A stretch of 64,000 nt of DNA from Pseudomonas graminis. GTDB lineage: Bacteria; Pseudomonadota; Gammaproteobacteria; Pseudomonadales; Pseudomonadaceae. The stretch spans positions 1-64,000 of the forward strand of contig NZ_MTSB01000002.1 in the NCBI RefSeq assembly GCF_002093745.1, read 5' to 3'. Below are positions 28,728 to 42,417 of this stretch, piece by piece. Each line of letters begins with the position of its first letter. Positions within the stretch are counted from its first letter, which is position 1. The notes under the pieces are model-generated. The model was not told the origin of the DNA. It made no database searches and saw only the letters and a program-made list of their open reading frames with translations. Both the position numbers and the translations under genes were made by a program.

Positions 28728-29038
28728 TATCCGTGTGCGCGGTGGACGTTGGACAGTTGCTTGTTTACCTTTGGGTTCTTGCGGTAGATCAACGCCATTT
28801 TGCCGATGACCTGCACCAGATCGGCTGAGCCGGCCTTGCACAATTCGGCGACGGCTCCCAGACGGCTTTCGCGGTCAAGGATGTTGAGTTTGATCTTGAT
28901 CAGCTCGTGATCGCTCAATGCGCGCTCAAGTTCTGCAAGTACACCTTCAGTCAAACCATTGTCTGCCACGATCAATACCGGTTTCAGATGGTGGCCAATG
29001 GATTTGTATTGTTTCTTCTGCTCTGGAGTGAGCGGCAT
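28727..29038 (-). CDS. yhbY: CRM-domain RNA-binding protein YhbY
   Basis: A 103-residue single-domain CRM protein (MPLTPEQKKQYKSIGHHLKPVLIVADNGLTEGVLAELERAL, then HELIKIKLNI). E. coli YhbY associates with pre-50S ribosomal particles. It is divergently placed to rlmE across about 100 bp, a conserved arrangement. Confidence 0.95.
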   Translation of the reverse strand: MPLTPEQKKQYKSIGHHLKPVLIVADNGLTEGVLAELERALSDHELIKIKLNILDRESRLGAVAELCKAGSADLVQVIGKMALIYRKNPKVNKQLSNVHRAHG

Positions 29039-29142
29039 AATCTGACCTCTGCGTCTGATCTTTTAAAAAGCGGCGGCCAGTTTACCCGAGCGAGTCCGGG
29101 ACCGCCCAGTTAATCACGACTCGTTTATTTTTGAGGTGCCCT

Positions 29143-29793
29143 GTGGCCCGTTCCAAGACAAGCCATAACTGGCTCAAAGAACACTTCGACGACAAATACG
29201 TCAAAATGGCGCAAAAGGACGGTTACCGTTCGCGTGCCAGCTACAAGCTTCTCGAGATTCAGGAAAAGGACAAGATCATTCGTCCGGGCATGACCGTCAT
29301 CGACCTTGGCGCCGCACCGGGAGGCTGGTCGCAAGTGACCAGTCGTCTGATTGGCGGGCAAGGGCGTCTGATTGCTTCCGACATTCTCGAGATGGACAGC
29401 ATCCCGGACGTGACCTTCATTCAGGGTGACTTCACCGAAGATGCCATTCTGGAACAGATTCTCGAGGCGGTCGGTAATACGCAGGTAGACCTTGTGATTT
29501 CCGATATGGCCCCCAATATGAGTGGATTGAGCGCTGTAGATATGCCGCGCGCAATGTTTCTCTGTGAATTGGCGCTCGATCTCGCGGGCCGGGTGCTACG
29601 TCCCGGTGGCGATTTTCTGATCAAGGTCTTCCAGGGTGAAGGCTTCGATGTCTACCACAAGGATATTCGCAAGCTGTTCGACAAGGTGCAGATGCGCAAG
29701 CCTTCGTCGTCGCGTGACAGGTCGCGCGAGCAGTATTTGCTCGCTCGGGGCTTCCGCGGAATCGATGGCGCAGCCAGCATCGAGCGTTTTTGA
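29143..29793 (+). CDS. rlmE: 23S rRNA 2'-O-ribose methyltransferase RlmE (FtsJ)
   Basis: A 216-residue Rossmann methyltransferase for U2552 of 23S r[23 protein letters not shown] motif [14 protein letters not shown], and catalytic region [11 protein letters not shown] with later [15 protein letters not shown] at 29143 ([10 protein letters not shown]) was chosen since GAGGT lies 5 bases before it; a TTG 12 bases earlier is in frame. Upstream of ftsH, as in E. coli. Confidence 0.96.
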   Translation: MARSKTSHNWLKEHFDDKYVKMAQKDGYRSRASYKLLEIQEKDKIIRPGMTVIDLGAAPGGWSQVTSRLIGGQGRLIASDILEMDSIPDVTFIQGDFTEDAILEQILEAVGNTQVDLVISDMAPNMSGLSAVDMPRAMFLCELALDLAGRVLRPGGDFLIKVFQGEGFDVYHKDIRKLFDKVQMRKPSSSRDRSREQYLLARGFRGIDGAASIERF

Positions 29794-29977
29794 CAAGGAG
29801 CGATAGCTTTTTTCAAATGGCGTTATCGATGCAGCATGACTGAACATCGCGTTGTCAAAGTTTCACAAAGGGTTACAGACGGTGTCTGCCGTATCTGCAG
29901 GTTCTGTAGTAAGTTAGGCCGGTGAATATCATGCGAGGCACGCTTGCTGCGTGGAGCTTGCTTCAGAGGGTAGCTAA

Positions 29978-31891
<1,914 letters not shown>

Positions 31892-31899
31892 GGTCTGAC

Positions 31900-32751
31900 A
31901 TGACATCTGCGCTGTACCCGACCCGGTTGCCTTGCGGCAACCGGGTTCTTGATTTGGCCCGCACGCACGTGATGGGCATCCTGAATGCAACCCCAGACTC
32001 GTTCTCCGACGGCGGCCGTTACAGTCAGCTGGATGCCGCGTTGCGTCATGCCGAGGCAATGATGCTGGCGGGTGCCACGCTGATCGATGTCGGGGGCGAG
32101 TCTACGCGTCCGGGCGCTCGACCTGTGTCTCCAGCAGAGGAGGTAGAGCGCGTGGCGCCTGTGGTCGAGATCATTGCACGTGAGCTCGACGTGATCATCT
32201 CGGTGGATACATCTACGCCTGAGGTGATGCAGGAGGCGGCGCGTTTGGGAGCAGGCCTCATCAATGATGTGCGTTCCTTGCGGCGTCCTGGCGCGCTTGA
32301 GGCGGCGGCAGGCACCGGTTTGCCGGTCTGTCTCATGCACATGTTGGGTGAGCCGGGAACCATGCAGGATGATCCGCACTATCAGGACCTTGTGGGTGAG
32401 GTCAGTGCTTTCTTGCTTGAGCGCATGAATCAGTGCGTTGCTGCTGGAATCCATCGGCATCAGATCATTCTTGATCCGGGTTTTGGCTTTGCCAAGACGC
32501 TGCAGCACAACCTCAGCCTGTTCAGGCATATGGAGTCGCTGCATGCGCTGGGTCAACCTCTGTTGGTCGGCGTTTCGCGCAAGAGTATGATTGGCGCGGT
32601 ATTAGGGCGTCCGGTAGATCAGCGTTTGTCCGGAGGGCTGGCCCTCGCTGCTTTGGCGATAACCAAAGGAGCAAAAATTCTACGTGTGCATGATGTCGCC
32701 GAAACGGCTGACGTGGTGCGCATGATCGCAGCTGTCGAAGCAGCTGAATAA
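31900..32751 (+). CDS. folP: Dihydropteroate synthase
   Basis: A 283-residue TIM-barrel enzyme with the signatures [16 protein letters not shown] and [12 protein letters not shown], and the late [21 protein letters not shown]. It joins p-aminobenzoate to the pterin in folate synthesis and is the sulfonamide target. Directly follows ftsH (8-bp gap), as in E. coli. Confidence 0.97.
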   Translation: MTSALYPTRLPCGNRVLDLARTHVMGILNATPDSFSDGGRYSQLDAALRHAEAMMLAGATLIDVGGESTRPGARPVSPAEEVERVAPVVEIIARELDVIISVDTSTPEVMQEAARLGAGLINDVRSLRRPGALEAAAGTGLPVCLMHMLGEPGTMQDDPHYQDLVGEVSAFLLERMNQCVAAGIHRHQIILDPGFGFAKTLQHNLSLFRHMESLHALGQPLLVGVSRKSMIGAVLGRPVDQRLSGGLALAALAITKGAKILRVHDVAETADVVRMIAAVEAAE

Positions 32752-32767
32752 CAACAGTGGGGCATCC

Positions 32768-34111
32768 ATGGCTACCAGAAAATATTTCGGAACCGACGGC
32801 ATTCGTGGTCGCGTAGGGCAGTTTCCGATCACGCCTGAATTCATGCTGAAGCTGGGTTGGGCGGCAGGCATGGCGTTTCGCAAGATGGGCGCGTGCCGGA
32901 TCCTCGTCGGCAAAGACACCCGTATCTCCGGTTACATGTTTGAATCCGCCCTTGAGGCCGGACTTTCTGCGGCGGGTGCCGACGTACTGTTGCTGGGGCC
33001 GATGCCGACGCCTGCCATTGCCTACCTGACGCGCACCTTCCATGCGGAAGCGGGCATCGTCATCAGTGCTTCGCACAATCCGCACTACGACAACGGCATC
33101 AAGTTCTTCTCCGGTCAGGGCACCAAGCTGCCTGACGAGATCGAAATGATGATCGAGGAACTGCTCGATGCGCCAATGACCGTGGCCGAGTCCGAAAACC
33201 TCGGCAAGGTCTCGCGGATCAACGATGCCGCCGGGCGTTACATCGAGTTCTGCAAGAGCAGCGTGCCGACCAGTACCGATTTCGCCGGTCTCAAAGTGGT
33301 CATCGATTGCGCACACGGCGCCACCTACAAGGTAGCGCCCAATGTATTTCGTGAGCTGGGTGCCCAGGTTGTGGTGCTGTCTGCGCAGCCTGACGGGCTC
33401 AACATCAACAAGGATTGCGGCTCTACGCACATGGAGGCCTTGCAGGCCGCTGTGGTCGCGGAGCACGCCGACATGGGGATCGGTTTCGACGGTGACGGCG
33501 ACCGCGTGCTGATGGTTGACCACACCGGCACCGTCGTTGACGGTGACGAACTGCTCTACATCATCGCACGGGACCTGCACGAGCGTGGCCGTTTGCAGGG
33601 CGGTGTCGTTGGCACCCTGATGAGCAACCTCGGCCTTGAGCTGGCCCTGGCAGAACAGAATATTCCGTTCGTGCGCGCAAATGTCGGCGACCGCTATGTG
33701 ATTGCCGAGCTCCTTGAGCGCAATTGGCAGATCGGTGGTGAAAACTCGGGGCACATTGTGTGTTTTCAGCACGCCACCACCGGTGATGCGATTATCGCCT
33801 CGCTGCAGGTGATACTCGCGCTGCGTCGCAGTGGTATCAGCCTTGCGGAGGCGCGCCTGAAATTGCGCAAATGCCCGCAGATCCTGATCAATGTGCGTTT
33901 CGAAGGCTCAAGTGTCGATCCGGTTTCCCATCCGTCGGTGCAGGAAGCCTGTGCGCGTGTGACCGAGCAGATGGCAGGCCGTGGCCGGGTGTTGCTGCGC
34001 AAGTCGGGCACCGAGCCGCTCGTGCGCGTAATGGTCGAAGGTGAGGACGAAGCGCAGGTCAAGGCCTACGCCGAAGAGCTCGCAAAACTGGTTGCTGAAG
34101 TTTGCGCCTGA
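32768..34111 (+). CDS. glmM: Phosphoglucosamine mutase
   Basis: A 447-residue alpha-D-phosphohexomutase converting glucosamine-6-phosphate to the 1-phosphate for peptidoglycan and LPS. The phosphoserine loop is [13 protein letters not shown] (Ser102), the metal loop [13 protein letters not shown], the sugar loop GGENSGHIV and the phosphate-binding [12 protein letters not shown]. Confidence 0.98.
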   Translation: MATRKYFGTDGIRGRVGQFPITPEFMLKLGWAAGMAFRKMGACRILVGKDTRISGYMFESALEAGLSAAGADVLLLGPMPTPAIAYLTRTFHAEAGIVISASHNPHYDNGIKFFSGQGTKLPDEIEMMIEELLDAPMTVAESENLGKVSRINDAAGRYIEFCKSSVPTSTDFAGLKVVIDCAHGATYKVAPNVFRELGAQVVVLSAQPDGLNINKDCGSTHMEALQAAVVAEHADMGIGFDGDGDRVLMVDHTGTVVDGDELLYIIARDLHERGRLQGGVVGTLMSNLGLELALAEQNIPFVRANVGDRYVIAELLERNWQIGGENSGHIVCFQHATTGDAIIASLQVILALRRSGISLAEARLKLRKCPQILINVRFEGSSVDPVSHPSVQEACARVTEQMAGRGRVLLRKSGTEPLVRVMVEGEDEAQVKAYAEELAKLVAEVCA

Positions 34112-34177
34112 TTTCGGCTTGCCAGTGTCGGAAGTGTTGGGTAACATCTGCGCCCACTTTGACCCACGAGGTGTAGC

Positions 34178-35318
<1,141 letters not shown>

Positions 35319-35364
35319 AAAAGAATTCGGCGGTGTTTTTGCGAGATCGCCAGATAGTTGTAAT

Positions 35365-35450
35365 GCCGAGGTGGTGGAATTGGTAGACACGCAACCTTGA
35401 GGTGGTTGTGCCCAATGGGTGTAGGGGTTCGAGTCCCCTTCTCGGTACCA
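35365..35450 (+). tRNA. tRNA-Leu (GAG)
   Basis: An 86-nt class II tRNA with encoded CCA. The anticodon arm CAACC-TTGAGGT-GGTTG gives anticodon GAG, with a long variable arm. Same position as leuU downstream of secG in E. coli. Confidence 0.97.
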
Positions 35451-35460
35451 ATTAACAGGG

Positions 35461-35484
35461 AAGCCCGCATTAGCGGGCTTTCTT
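35461..35484 (+). terminator. Terminator after tRNA-Leu
   Basis: Stem AGCCCGC/GCGGGCT with loop ATTA, followed by TTCTT. Confidence 0.8.
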
Positions 35485-35545
35485 GTAGGTGGATGTTGGA
35501 TTGACCCAGCAATGGATCGGTCGTATACTTCCGCCCCAGCTTTGT

Positions 35546-35622
<77 letters not shown>

Positions 35623-35632
35623 GTTTTAGCGG

Positions 35633-35655
35633 AGCCCCTTTTAAGGGGCTTTTTG
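35633..35655 (+). terminator. Terminator after tRNA-fMet
   Basis: Stem AGCCCCTT/AAGGGGCT with T run TTTTTG. Confidence 0.85.
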
Positions 35656-35701
35656 TTAGCTGGACAGTACATGACGTCGATGTTCAGCGGCGTTTTCAGG
35701 G

Positions 35702-35729
35702 ATGGGCTTTTGCCCATTTTTTTATTTTT
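35702..35729 (+). terminator. Terminator-like hairpin just before rimP
   Basis: ATGGGC-TTTT-GCCCAT followed by TTTTTTTATTTTT, only 24 bases before the rimP start. It could be a leaky terminator or attenuator in the rimP-nusA leader. Confidence 0.75.
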
Positions 35730-35752
35730 AAAGCATGCACGAGGGGGTTCAG

Positions 35753-36211
35753 GTGTCGAGCAAGCTAGAACAGTTGCAGGACTTGTTGGCCCCGGTGGTC
35801 GTGGCCCTTGGCTATCAATGCTGGGGGATCGATTTCAGTTCCCAGGGCAAGCATTCGGTGCTGCGCATTTATATCGACAAGGAAGGTGGTGTTCTGGTGG
35901 ACGACTGCGCAATCGTCAGTCGCCAGGTCAGCGGTGTGTTGGACGTAGAAGATCCAATCAGCACCGAATACACCCTGGAAGTGTCTTCTCCTGGCATGGA
36001 GCGCCCGCTGTTCACTATTGAGCAGTTTGCTTCGTACGCCGGGGAACAAGTGAAAATAAAGCTGCGCTCGCCTTTCGAAGGTCGACGCAACTTTCAAGGC
36101 CTTCTCCGCGGGGTGGAGGAGCAGGATGTCGTGGTGCAGGTTGAAGACCATGAATTCCTGTTGCCGATCGACATGATCGACAAGGCCAACATTATTCCCA
36201 CGTTTGACTGA
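35753..36211 (+). CDS. rimP: Ribosome maturation factor RimP
   Basis: A 152-residue protein with the N-terminal domain [27 protein letters not shown] and conserved [23 protein letters not shown], then a C-terminal SH3-like domain. It helps assemble the 30S subunit. GTG at 35753 is chosen because GAGGGGG lies 6 bases before it and the product starts as in other pseudomonads; an ATG at 35735 lacks a ribosome site. Confidence 0.95.
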   Translation: MSSKLEQLQDLLAPVVVALGYQCWGIDFSSQGKHSVLRIYIDKEGGVLVDDCAIVSRQVSGVLDVEDPISTEYTLEVSSPGMERPLFTIEQFASYAGEQVKIKLRSPFEGRRNFQGLLRGVEEQDVVVQVEDHEFLLPIDMIDKANIIPTFD

Positions 36212-36270
36212 GACGTGCCGGTTATTGCGGATCCCGCGGATCCAATGGCTTGCGAAAGGCGAGGCGTACG

Positions 36271-37752
36271 ATGAGCAAAGAAGTACTGCTGGTTGTTGAG
36301 TCGGTGTCCAATGAAAAGGGCGTTCCGGCTGGTGTGATTTTTGAAGCGCTTGAGCTGGCTCTGGCCACTGCTACCAAGAAACGTTTTGAAGACGAAGTTG
36401 AGCTCCGTGTAGAGATCAACCGCCAAACAGGTAACTATGAGACTTTCCGTCGCTGGACAGTTGTCGAGGACGAAGACCTGGACGATCCGGCTTATGAGCT
36501 GGCCGTTGATCAGGCCCAGGCTAAAAGGCCGGGCGCCGTTGCGGGTGAGCTGATCGAAGAAAAGATCGATTCCATCGAATTCGGTCGTATTGCTGCACAG
36601 ACTGCGAAGCAGGTCATTGTGCAGAAAGTTCGCGAAGCCGAGCGTGCGCAGGTGGTCGATGCCTACCGCGAACGTTTGGGTGAAATCATTTCAGGTACTG
36701 TTAAAAAGGTAACGCGTGACAATGTCATCGTTGACCTGGGTAACAATGCCGAAGCATTGCTGGCGCGTGAAGACATCATTTCCCGGGAAACTTTCCGGGT
36801 CGGTGTTCGCGTCCGTGCTCTGCTCAAGGAAATTCGCACCGAAAACCGTGGCCCTCAGCTGATTCTGTCGCGTACTGCGCCAGAGATGCTGATCGAGCTT
36901 TTCCGCATTGAAGTGCCGGAAATTGCCGAAGGTCTCATCGAGGTGATGGCTGCCTCCCGTGACCCGGGTTCGCGTGCAAAAATCGCTGTTCGCTCCAAGG
37001 ACAAACGAATCGACCCGCAAGGCGCCTGTATCGGCATGCGCGGCTCTCGAGTTCAGGCTGTTTCCGGCGAGCTGGGTGGCGAACGTGTGGATATCGTGCT
37101 CTGGGACGATAACCCGGCGCAGTTCGTGATCAATGCAATGTCTCCTGCAGAAGTAGCGGCAATCATCGTAGATGAAGATGCGCATGCAATGGACATCGCA
37201 GTGGGAGCGGACAACCTGGCCCAGGCTATTGGTCGTGGCGGTCAGAACGTGCGTCTGGCAAGCCAGTTGACCGGCTGGACCCTGAACGTAATGACCGAAT
37301 CGGACATCCAGGCCAAGCAGCAAGCTGAAACCGGTGACATCCTGCGCAATTTCATCGAAGAACTCGAAGTCGATGAAGAACTGGCTCAGGTGCTGGTTGA
37401 TGAAGGCTTCACCAGCCTGGAAGAGATTGCCTACGTACCGTTGGAAGAAATGCTCAACATCGACGGCTTTGACGAAGACATCGTCAACGAGCTTCGCGCT
37501 CGTGCCAAGGATCGTTTGTTGACTAAAGCCATCGCTACAGAGGAAAAGCTGGCAGACGCCCATCCGGCCGAAGACCTGCTCTCGCTTGAGGGTATGGACA
37601 AGGATTTGGCGATGGAACTGGCGGTGCGCGGCGTAATTACCCGCGAAGACCTGGCCGAGCAGTCTATAGACGATCTGCTCGACATCGACGGCATTGACGA
37701 TGATCGTGCCGGCAAGTTGATCATGGCCGCCCGAGCCCATTGGTTCGAGTAA
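36271..37752 (+). CDS. nusA: Transcription termination/antitermination factor NusA
   Basis: A 493-residue factor: N-terminal RNA polymerase-binding domain, S1 domain (about 135-200, [25 protein letters not shown]), two KH domains ([14 protein letters not shown] and [17 protein letters not shown]) and two C-terminal acidic repeats (about 350-490). It controls pausing, termination and antitermination. Start at [13 protein letters not shown]. Confidence 0.98.
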   Translation: MSKEVLLVVESVSNEKGVPAGVIFEALELALATATKKRFEDEVELRVEINRQTGNYETFRRWTVVEDEDLDDPAYELAVDQAQAKRPGAVAGELIEEKIDSIEFGRIAAQTAKQVIVQKVREAERAQVVDAYRERLGEIISGTVKKVTRDNVIVDLGNNAEALLAREDIISRETFRVGVRVRALLKEIRTENRGPQLILSRTAPEMLIELFRIEVPEIAEGLIEVMAASRDPGSRAKIAVRSKDKRIDPQGACIGMRGSRVQAVSGELGGERVDIVLWDDNPAQFVINAMSPAEVAAIIVDEDAHAMDIAVGADNLAQAIGRGGQNVRLASQLTGWTLNVMTESDIQAKQQAETGDILRNFIEELEVDEELAQVLVDEGFTSLEEIAYVPLEEMLNIDGFDEDIVNELRARAKDRLLTKAIATEEKLADAHPAEDLLSLEGMDKDLAMELAVRGVITREDLAEQSIDDLLDIDGIDDDRAGKLIMAARAHWFE

Positions 37753-37779
37753 GTAGGCGCGGCCTGAGGAGAGAAGTGC

Positions 37780-40317
37780 ATGACGCAAGTCACGGTGAAA
37801 GAACTGGCCAAAGTGGTCGACACACCGGTAGAGCGCCTGTTACAGCAGATGCGTGAGGCAGGTCTGCCACACACCGCCGCCGAGCAAGTTGTGACCGATA
37901 ACGAAAAACAGGCCTTGTTGACGCACCTGAAAAGTGGTCACAAGGCCAAGGTGGAAGAGCCTCGCAAGATTACCTTGCAGCGCAAGACCACCAGCACCCT
38001 GCGCGTTGCTGGCAGCAAGAGCATCAGCGTTGAAGTGCGCAAGAAGAAAGTCTTTGTGCAGCGTAGCCCGGAAGAGATCGAAGCCGAGCGCAAGCGCGAG
38101 ATGGACGAACGCCGTGCGGTAGAAAATGCCGCTCGTCAAAAGGCTGAAGAAGAAGCCAAGCGCCGCGCTGAAGAAGATGCGCGGAGCCAGCCTGCCGGCA
38201 CCCAGACTACCGAACAGGCTGCTTCGGCACCTGCTCAGCCTGTTGCTGCGGCCGAGCCTGTTCGCGAAGCACCTTCGGCTGCCGCTCCGGCACCCGCCAA
38301 TGCTGCGCCTTCAGCCGATGCTCGCAAGCGTGACGAACAGCGTCGCCCTGACAAGCCGCGTGCTGACGACCGCAATGCCCGTGGTGGCGACGGCGAGCGT
38401 AAAAACGCTCCGCATCGCGCCTCGGTAAAAGAGAAGGCTCCGGCCCCTCGCGTTGCGCCGCGTACTACTGACGAAGAAAGCGATAGCTTCCGTCGTGGTG
38501 GTCGTGGAAAAGGCAAGCTGAAGAAGCGTAACGCTCACGGTTTCCAGAGCCCTACCGGCCCTGTGATCCGCGACGTTGCCATTGGCGAGACCATCACTGT
38601 CGGCGAATTGTCGGCACAGATGTCGGTCAAGGCTGCTGAAGTCATCAAGTTCATGTTCAAGATGGGCACCCCTGTGACCATCAACCAGGTACTGGATCAG
38701 GAAACTGCCCAGTTGATCGCCGAAGAGCTGGGCCACAAGGTCACGCTGGTCAGCGACAACGCCCTGGAAGATTCCCTGGCCGAATCGCTGAAGTTCGAAG
38801 GTGAGTCGTTCTCCCGTGCGCCGGTTGTGACCGTAATGGGCCACGTTGACCACGGTAAGACCTCGCTGCTCGACTACATCCGTCGTGCCAAGGTAGCAGC
38901 TGGCGAAGCCGGCGGCATCACCCAGCATATCGGTGCCTACCACGTTGAAACCGAACGCGGCATGGTCACCTTCCTCGACACCCCGGGTCACGCCGCGTTT
39001 ACCGCGATGCGTGCCCGTGGTGCCAAGGCGACCGATATCGTGATCCTGGTGGTTGCTGCCGACGACGGCGTGATGCCTCAGACCATCGAAGCCGTTCAGC
39101 ACGCTGTTGCTGCTGGCGTGCCGCTGGTCGTAGCCGTGAACAAGATCGACAAGCCGGGTGCTGACCTCGATCGCATTCGCAGCGAGTTGTCAGTCCATGG
39201 CGTGACTTCCGAAGAGTGGGGCGGTGATACGCCTTTCGTTTCGGTCTCCGCGAAAATGGGTACTGGCGTCGACGAGCTGCTGGAAGCTGTTCTGCTTCAA
39301 GCCGAAGTTCTGGAACTCAAGGCAACGCCTTCGGCTCCTGGCCGCGGTGTTGTTGTCGAGTCCCGCCTGGACAAGGGCCGTGGTCCGGTTGCGACAGTTC
39401 TGGTTCAGGACGGTACGCTGCGTCAGGGCGACATGGTTCTGGTCGGTTCGAACTTCGGTCGCATCCGCGCCATGCTTGACGAAAACGGCAAGCCGGTCAA
39501 AGAAGCAGGTCCTTCGATTCCGGTCGAAATCCTGGGTCTGGACGGTACTCCGGATGCTGGCGACGAAATGTCCGTGCTGGCTGACGAGAAGAAAGCCCGT
39601 GAAGTTGCCCTGTTCCGTCAAGGCAAGTTCCGCGAAGTCAAACTGGCTCGTGCTCACGCCGGCAAGCTGGAAAACATCTTCGAGAACATGGGCCAGGCAG
39701 AGAAGAAGACGCTCAACATCGTCCTCAAATCTGACGTTCGTGGTTCCCTCGAAGCGTTGAACGGCGCCTTGAATGGCCTGGGTAACGACGAAGTGCAAGT
39801 GCGCGTAGTCGGTGGCGGTGTCGGTGGTATCACCGAGAGCGACGCCAACCTGGCACTGGCCTCCAACGCTGTACTGTTCGGCTTCAACGTGCGTGCCGAT
39901 GCTGGCGCTCGCAAGATCGTCGAGCAGGAAGGTCTGGATATGCGTTACTACAACGTGATCTACGACATCATCGAAGACGTCAAGAAAGCCCTCACCGGTA
40001 TGCTTGGCAGTGACGTTCGGGAGAATATCCTGGGCATCGCCGAAGTCCGCGATGTGTTCCGTTCGCCGAAATTCGGCGCGATCGCTGGTTGTATGGTTCT
40101 GGAAGGCACTGTCTACCGTAACCGTCCGATTCGTGTTCTGCGTGAAGACATCGTTATCTTCGAAGGCGAGCTGGAATCCCTGCGCCGCTTCAAGGATGAC
40201 GCTGCCGAAGTACGTGCCGGCATGGAATGCGGTATCGGCGTCAAGAGCTACAACGACGTCAAGGTTGGTGACAAGATCGAAGTCTTCGAGAAGGTCCAAG
40301 TGGCTCGCAGCCTCTAA
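37780..40317 (+). CDS. infB: Translation initiation factor IF-2
   Basis: An 845-residue GTPase. The N-terminal IF2N domain, a low-complexity Ala/Glu/Arg/Pro-rich linker (about 85-240), a second IF2N-like domain, then the G domain with [26 protein letters not shown] and NKIDKPG, and the C-terminal initiator-tRNA-binding domains. It positions fMet-tRNA on the 30S subunit. Internal alternative starts, as in E. coli, were not resolved. Confidence 0.98.
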   Translation: MTQVTVKELAKVVDTPVERLLQQMREAGLPHTAAEQVVTDNEKQALLTHLKSGHKAKVEEPRKITLQRKTTSTLRVAGSKSISVEVRKKKVFVQRSPEEIEAERKREMDERRAVENAARQKAEEEAKRRAEEDARSQPAGTQTTEQAASAPAQPVAAAEPVREAPSAAAPAPANAAPSADARKRDEQRRPDKPRADDRNARGGDGERKNAPHRASVKEKAPAPRVAPRTTDEESDSFRRGGRGKGKLKKRNAHGFQSPTGPVIRDVAIGETITVGELSAQMSVKAAEVIKFMFKMGTPVTINQVLDQETAQLIAEELGHKVTLVSDNALEDSLAESLKFEGESFSRAPVVTVMGHVDHGKTSLLDYIRRAKVAAGEAGGITQHIGAYHVETERGMVTFLDTPGHAAFTAMRARGAKATDIVILVVAADDGVMPQTIEAVQHAVAAGVPLVVAVNKIDKPGADLDRIRSELSVHGVTSEEWGGDTPFVSVSAKMGTGVDELLEAVLLQAEVLELKATPSAPGRGVVVESRLDKGRGPVATVLVQDGTLRQGDMVLVGSNFGRIRAMLDENGKPVKEAGPSIPVEILGLDGTPDAGDEMSVLADEKKAREVALFRQGKFREVKLARAHAGKLENIFENMGQAEKKTLNIVLKSDVRGSLEALNGALNGLGNDEVQVRVVGGGVGGITESDANLALASNAVLFGFNVRADAGARKIVEQEGLDMRYYNVIYDIIEDVKKALTGMLGSDVRENILGIAEVRDVFRSPKFGAIAGCMVLEGTVYRNRPIRVLREDIVIFEGELESLRRFKDDAAEVRAGMECGIGVKSYNDVKVGDKIEVFEKVQVARSL

Positions 40318-40389
40318 ATCGCGAGTCTCAGGAGTCACGGTGGAAGCGTCGCATGCAAATGCCCTGTTTTCCCCGTGGACTCTAAACGC

Positions 40390-40423
40390 AACGCCCGGTC
40401 TGGCATTTGTCAGGCCGGGCGTT
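40390..40423 (+). terminator. Hairpin between infB and rbfA
   Basis: Stem ACGCCCGG/CCGGGCGT with a 16-base loop that can itself pair partly; no long T run follows (TTGCCGCTTT), so it may be a processing or partial termination site. Confidence 0.5.
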
Positions 40424-40476
40424 TGCCGCTTTCAGACGGTCAGGGTTTGGTCCCGGATCAGTAACAGGTAACAAAC

Positions 40477-40893
40477 ATGGCAAAAGAATACAGCCGTACC
40501 CAGCGTATCGGCGATCAGATGCAGCGCGAACTGGCGCAACTGATTCGTCGCGAAATCAAGGACCCACGTGTGGGCCTGGTCACTATCACTGCCGTAGACG
40601 TCAGCCGTGATGTCGGTCATGCAAAGATTTTCATGACGGTCATGGGGCAGGACAACGCAGAAGATATCGCGCAGACCATCAAGGTGCTCAACTCTGCCGC
40701 AGGTTTCCTGCGCATGCAGCTGGCGCGTGAAATGAAATTGCGCAGCGTGCCCCAACTGCATTTCCATTATGACGAAAGCGTTGTACGGGGTGCGCACCTC
40801 TCGGCCCTGATCGAACGCGCCGTGGCAGAAGACGGCCAGCATCAGGAAGGCCCGGTGTCGTCAGACGCCAAGCCTGAAAGTACCGAGGAATAA
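40477..40893 (+). CDS. rbfA: Ribosome-binding factor A
   Basis: A 138-residue KH-like protein ([41 protein letters not shown]) needed for 16S rRNA 5' end maturation and cold growth. The acidic C-terminal tail ([15 protein letters not shown]) is typical. It ends three bases before truB. Confidence 0.97.
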   Translation: MAKEYSRTQRIGDQMQRELAQLIRREIKDPRVGLVTITAVDVSRDVGHAKIFMTVMGQDNAEDIAQTIKVLNSAAGFLRMQLAREMKLRSVPQLHFHYDESVVRGAHLSALIERAVAEDGQHQEGPVSSDAKPESTEE

Positions 40894-40896
40894 AGG

Positions 40897-41814
40897 GTGG
40901 CTCAGGTCAAGCGTATACGTCGCAATGTCAGCGGGATCATCCTGCTCGACAAGCCACTGGGCTTCACTTCCAATGCCGCGCTGCAAAAGGTCCGCTGGCT
41001 GCTCAACGCCGAGAAAGCCGGGCACACGGGCAGTCTTGATCCCCTGGCAACCGGTGTTCTGCCGTTGTGCTTCGGCGAGGCGACCAAGTTCTCTCAGTAC
41101 TTGCTCGATTCGGACAAGTCCTACGAGACGCTGGCGCAGCTGGGCAAGACCACGACCACGGCCGACTCCGAGGGCGATGTTTTGCTCACGCGTCCGGTGA
41201 CCGTTGGTCGCGACGATATTGAAGCCGTTCTGCCGGAATTTCGCGGGCAAATCAGCCAGATACCTCCCATGTACTCGGCCCTCAAGCGTGACGGGCAGCC
41301 ACTTTACAAGCTGGCGCGTGCAGGGGAAGTAGTGGAGCGCGAGCCTCGTTCTGTTACTATTGCGCGCCTGGAATTACTTGATTGCGAAGGCGAGACAGCA
41401 CGTCTGTCGGTGGATTGCAGCAAAGGCACTTATATCCGCACGCTGGTCGAGGATATTGGTGAAAAACTCGGTTGTGGGGCCTACGTCGCAGAGCTGCGTC
41501 GTACCCAGGCCGGGCCTTTCACACTGGCTCAGACCGTCACGCTGGAAGAGCTTGAGCAAGTGCATGCCGATGGCGGCAATGAAGCGGTAGACCGCTTTTT
41601 GATGCCTTCGGACAGTGGCCTGCTCGACTGGCCCTTGCTGAAGTTTTCCGAGCACAGTTCGTTCTACTGGTTGCATGGTCAGCCAGTACGCGCTCCGGAC
41701 GCGCCGAAGTTCGGCATGGTACGGGTGCAGGATCATGAAGGTCGCTTCATCGGTATCGGTGAAGTCAGCGAAGACGGGCGCATTGCGCCGCGTCGTTTGA
41801 TTCGGTCAGAGTGA
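40897..41814 (+). CDS. truB: tRNA pseudouridine-55 synthase TruB
   Basis: A 305-residue enzyme making pseudouridine 55 in the tRNA T-loop. The catalytic aspartate is D48 in [34 protein letters not shown] and [12 protein letters not shown] follow. The start is GTG immediately after the rbfA stop with GAGGAATAAAGG upstream. Confidence 0.97.
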   Translation: MAQVKRIRRNVSGIILLDKPLGFTSNAALQKVRWLLNAEKAGHTGSLDPLATGVLPLCFGEATKFSQYLLDSDKSYETLAQLGKTTTTADSEGDVLLTRPVTVGRDDIEAVLPEFRGQISQIPPMYSALKRDGQPLYKLARAGEVVEREPRSVTIARLELLDCEGETARLSVDCSKGTYIRTLVEDIGEKLGCGAYVAELRRTQAGPFTLAQTVTLEELEQVHADGGNEAVDRFLMPSDSGLLDWPLLKFSEHSSFYWLHGQPVRAPDAPKFGMVRVQDHEGRFIGIGEVSEDGRIAPRRLIRSE

Positions 41815-41826
41815 CCGAAACCAGTC

Positions 41827-41850
41827 CATTGGCAGGCTAGCCTGCCAATG
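41827..41850. repeat. Perfect 24-base palindrome between truB and rpsO
   Basis: CATTGGCAGG-CTAG-CCTGCCAATG is a perfect inverted repeat without a T run. Possible partial terminator, RNA processing site or protein-binding site. Confidence 0.7.
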
Positions 41851-41972
41851 GGGTGGAACGAGGATGGCTGTTAACAGGCACGGTCATATCTCATTTTTTA
41901 ATACGAGGTTTCGTCCTCGGCCTGTTGGAAACGTTTCTCCGGAAGCGCTTCCCTGAAATAAGGATTGCCCAC

Positions 41973-42242
41973 ATGGCACTCAGCGTTGAAGAAAAAGCTC
42001 AGATCGTAACCGACTACCAGCAAGCTGTTGGTGATACAGGTTCGCCAGAAGTGCAAGTTGCACTGCTGACCGCCAACATCAACAAACTGCAAGGCCACTT
42101 CAAGGCCAACGGTAAAGACCACCACTCGCGTCGTGGCCTGATCCGTATGGTAAACCAGCGTCGCAAGCTGCTGGATTACCTGAAAGGTAAGGACGTTAGC
42201 CGTTACAGCGCCCTGATCGGTCGTCTGGGTCTGCGTCGCTAA
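41973..42242 (+). CDS. rpsO: 30S ribosomal protein S15
   Basis: An 89-residue helical protein ([42 protein letters not shown]) that binds the central domain of 16S rRNA. AATAAGGA precedes the ATG. The rpsO-pnp order is conserved. Confidence 0.99.
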   Translation: MALSVEEKAQIVTDYQQAVGDTGSPEVQVALLTANINKLQGHFKANGKDHHSRRGLIRMVNQRRKLLDYLKGKDVSRYSALIGRLGLRR

Positions 42243-42334
42243 TAACGACGTTGCTAGAGGTTGGTTGTCTGTCATGATCCGTCGGGTTTGCCCGGTGGTG
42301 ATGGCAGGCTCCCAGCCTCAAGTTTTATCTGGAC

Positions 42335-42359
42335 TGTGGAAGGGGCCGATTCCCCACAT
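42335..42359 (+). other. Hairpin in the pnp leader
   Basis: TGTGGAAGGGG with CCCCACA forms an imperfect stem-loop about 60 bases before pnp. In E. coli the pnp leader folds into hairpins cut by RNase III during autoregulation; the same role here is inferred from position only. Confidence 0.4.
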
Positions 42360-42417
42360 TGCCCAAGAATTCGCAAGAAACCAGTTCCCCAAGAGCCACA
42401 AAGAAAGGTAGGAAACC

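Noticed and set aside
36225..36245. Direct/inverted GGATCC repeats between rimP and nusA
   Set aside because: Short, near-palindromic and without context; not enough to call a regulatory site.
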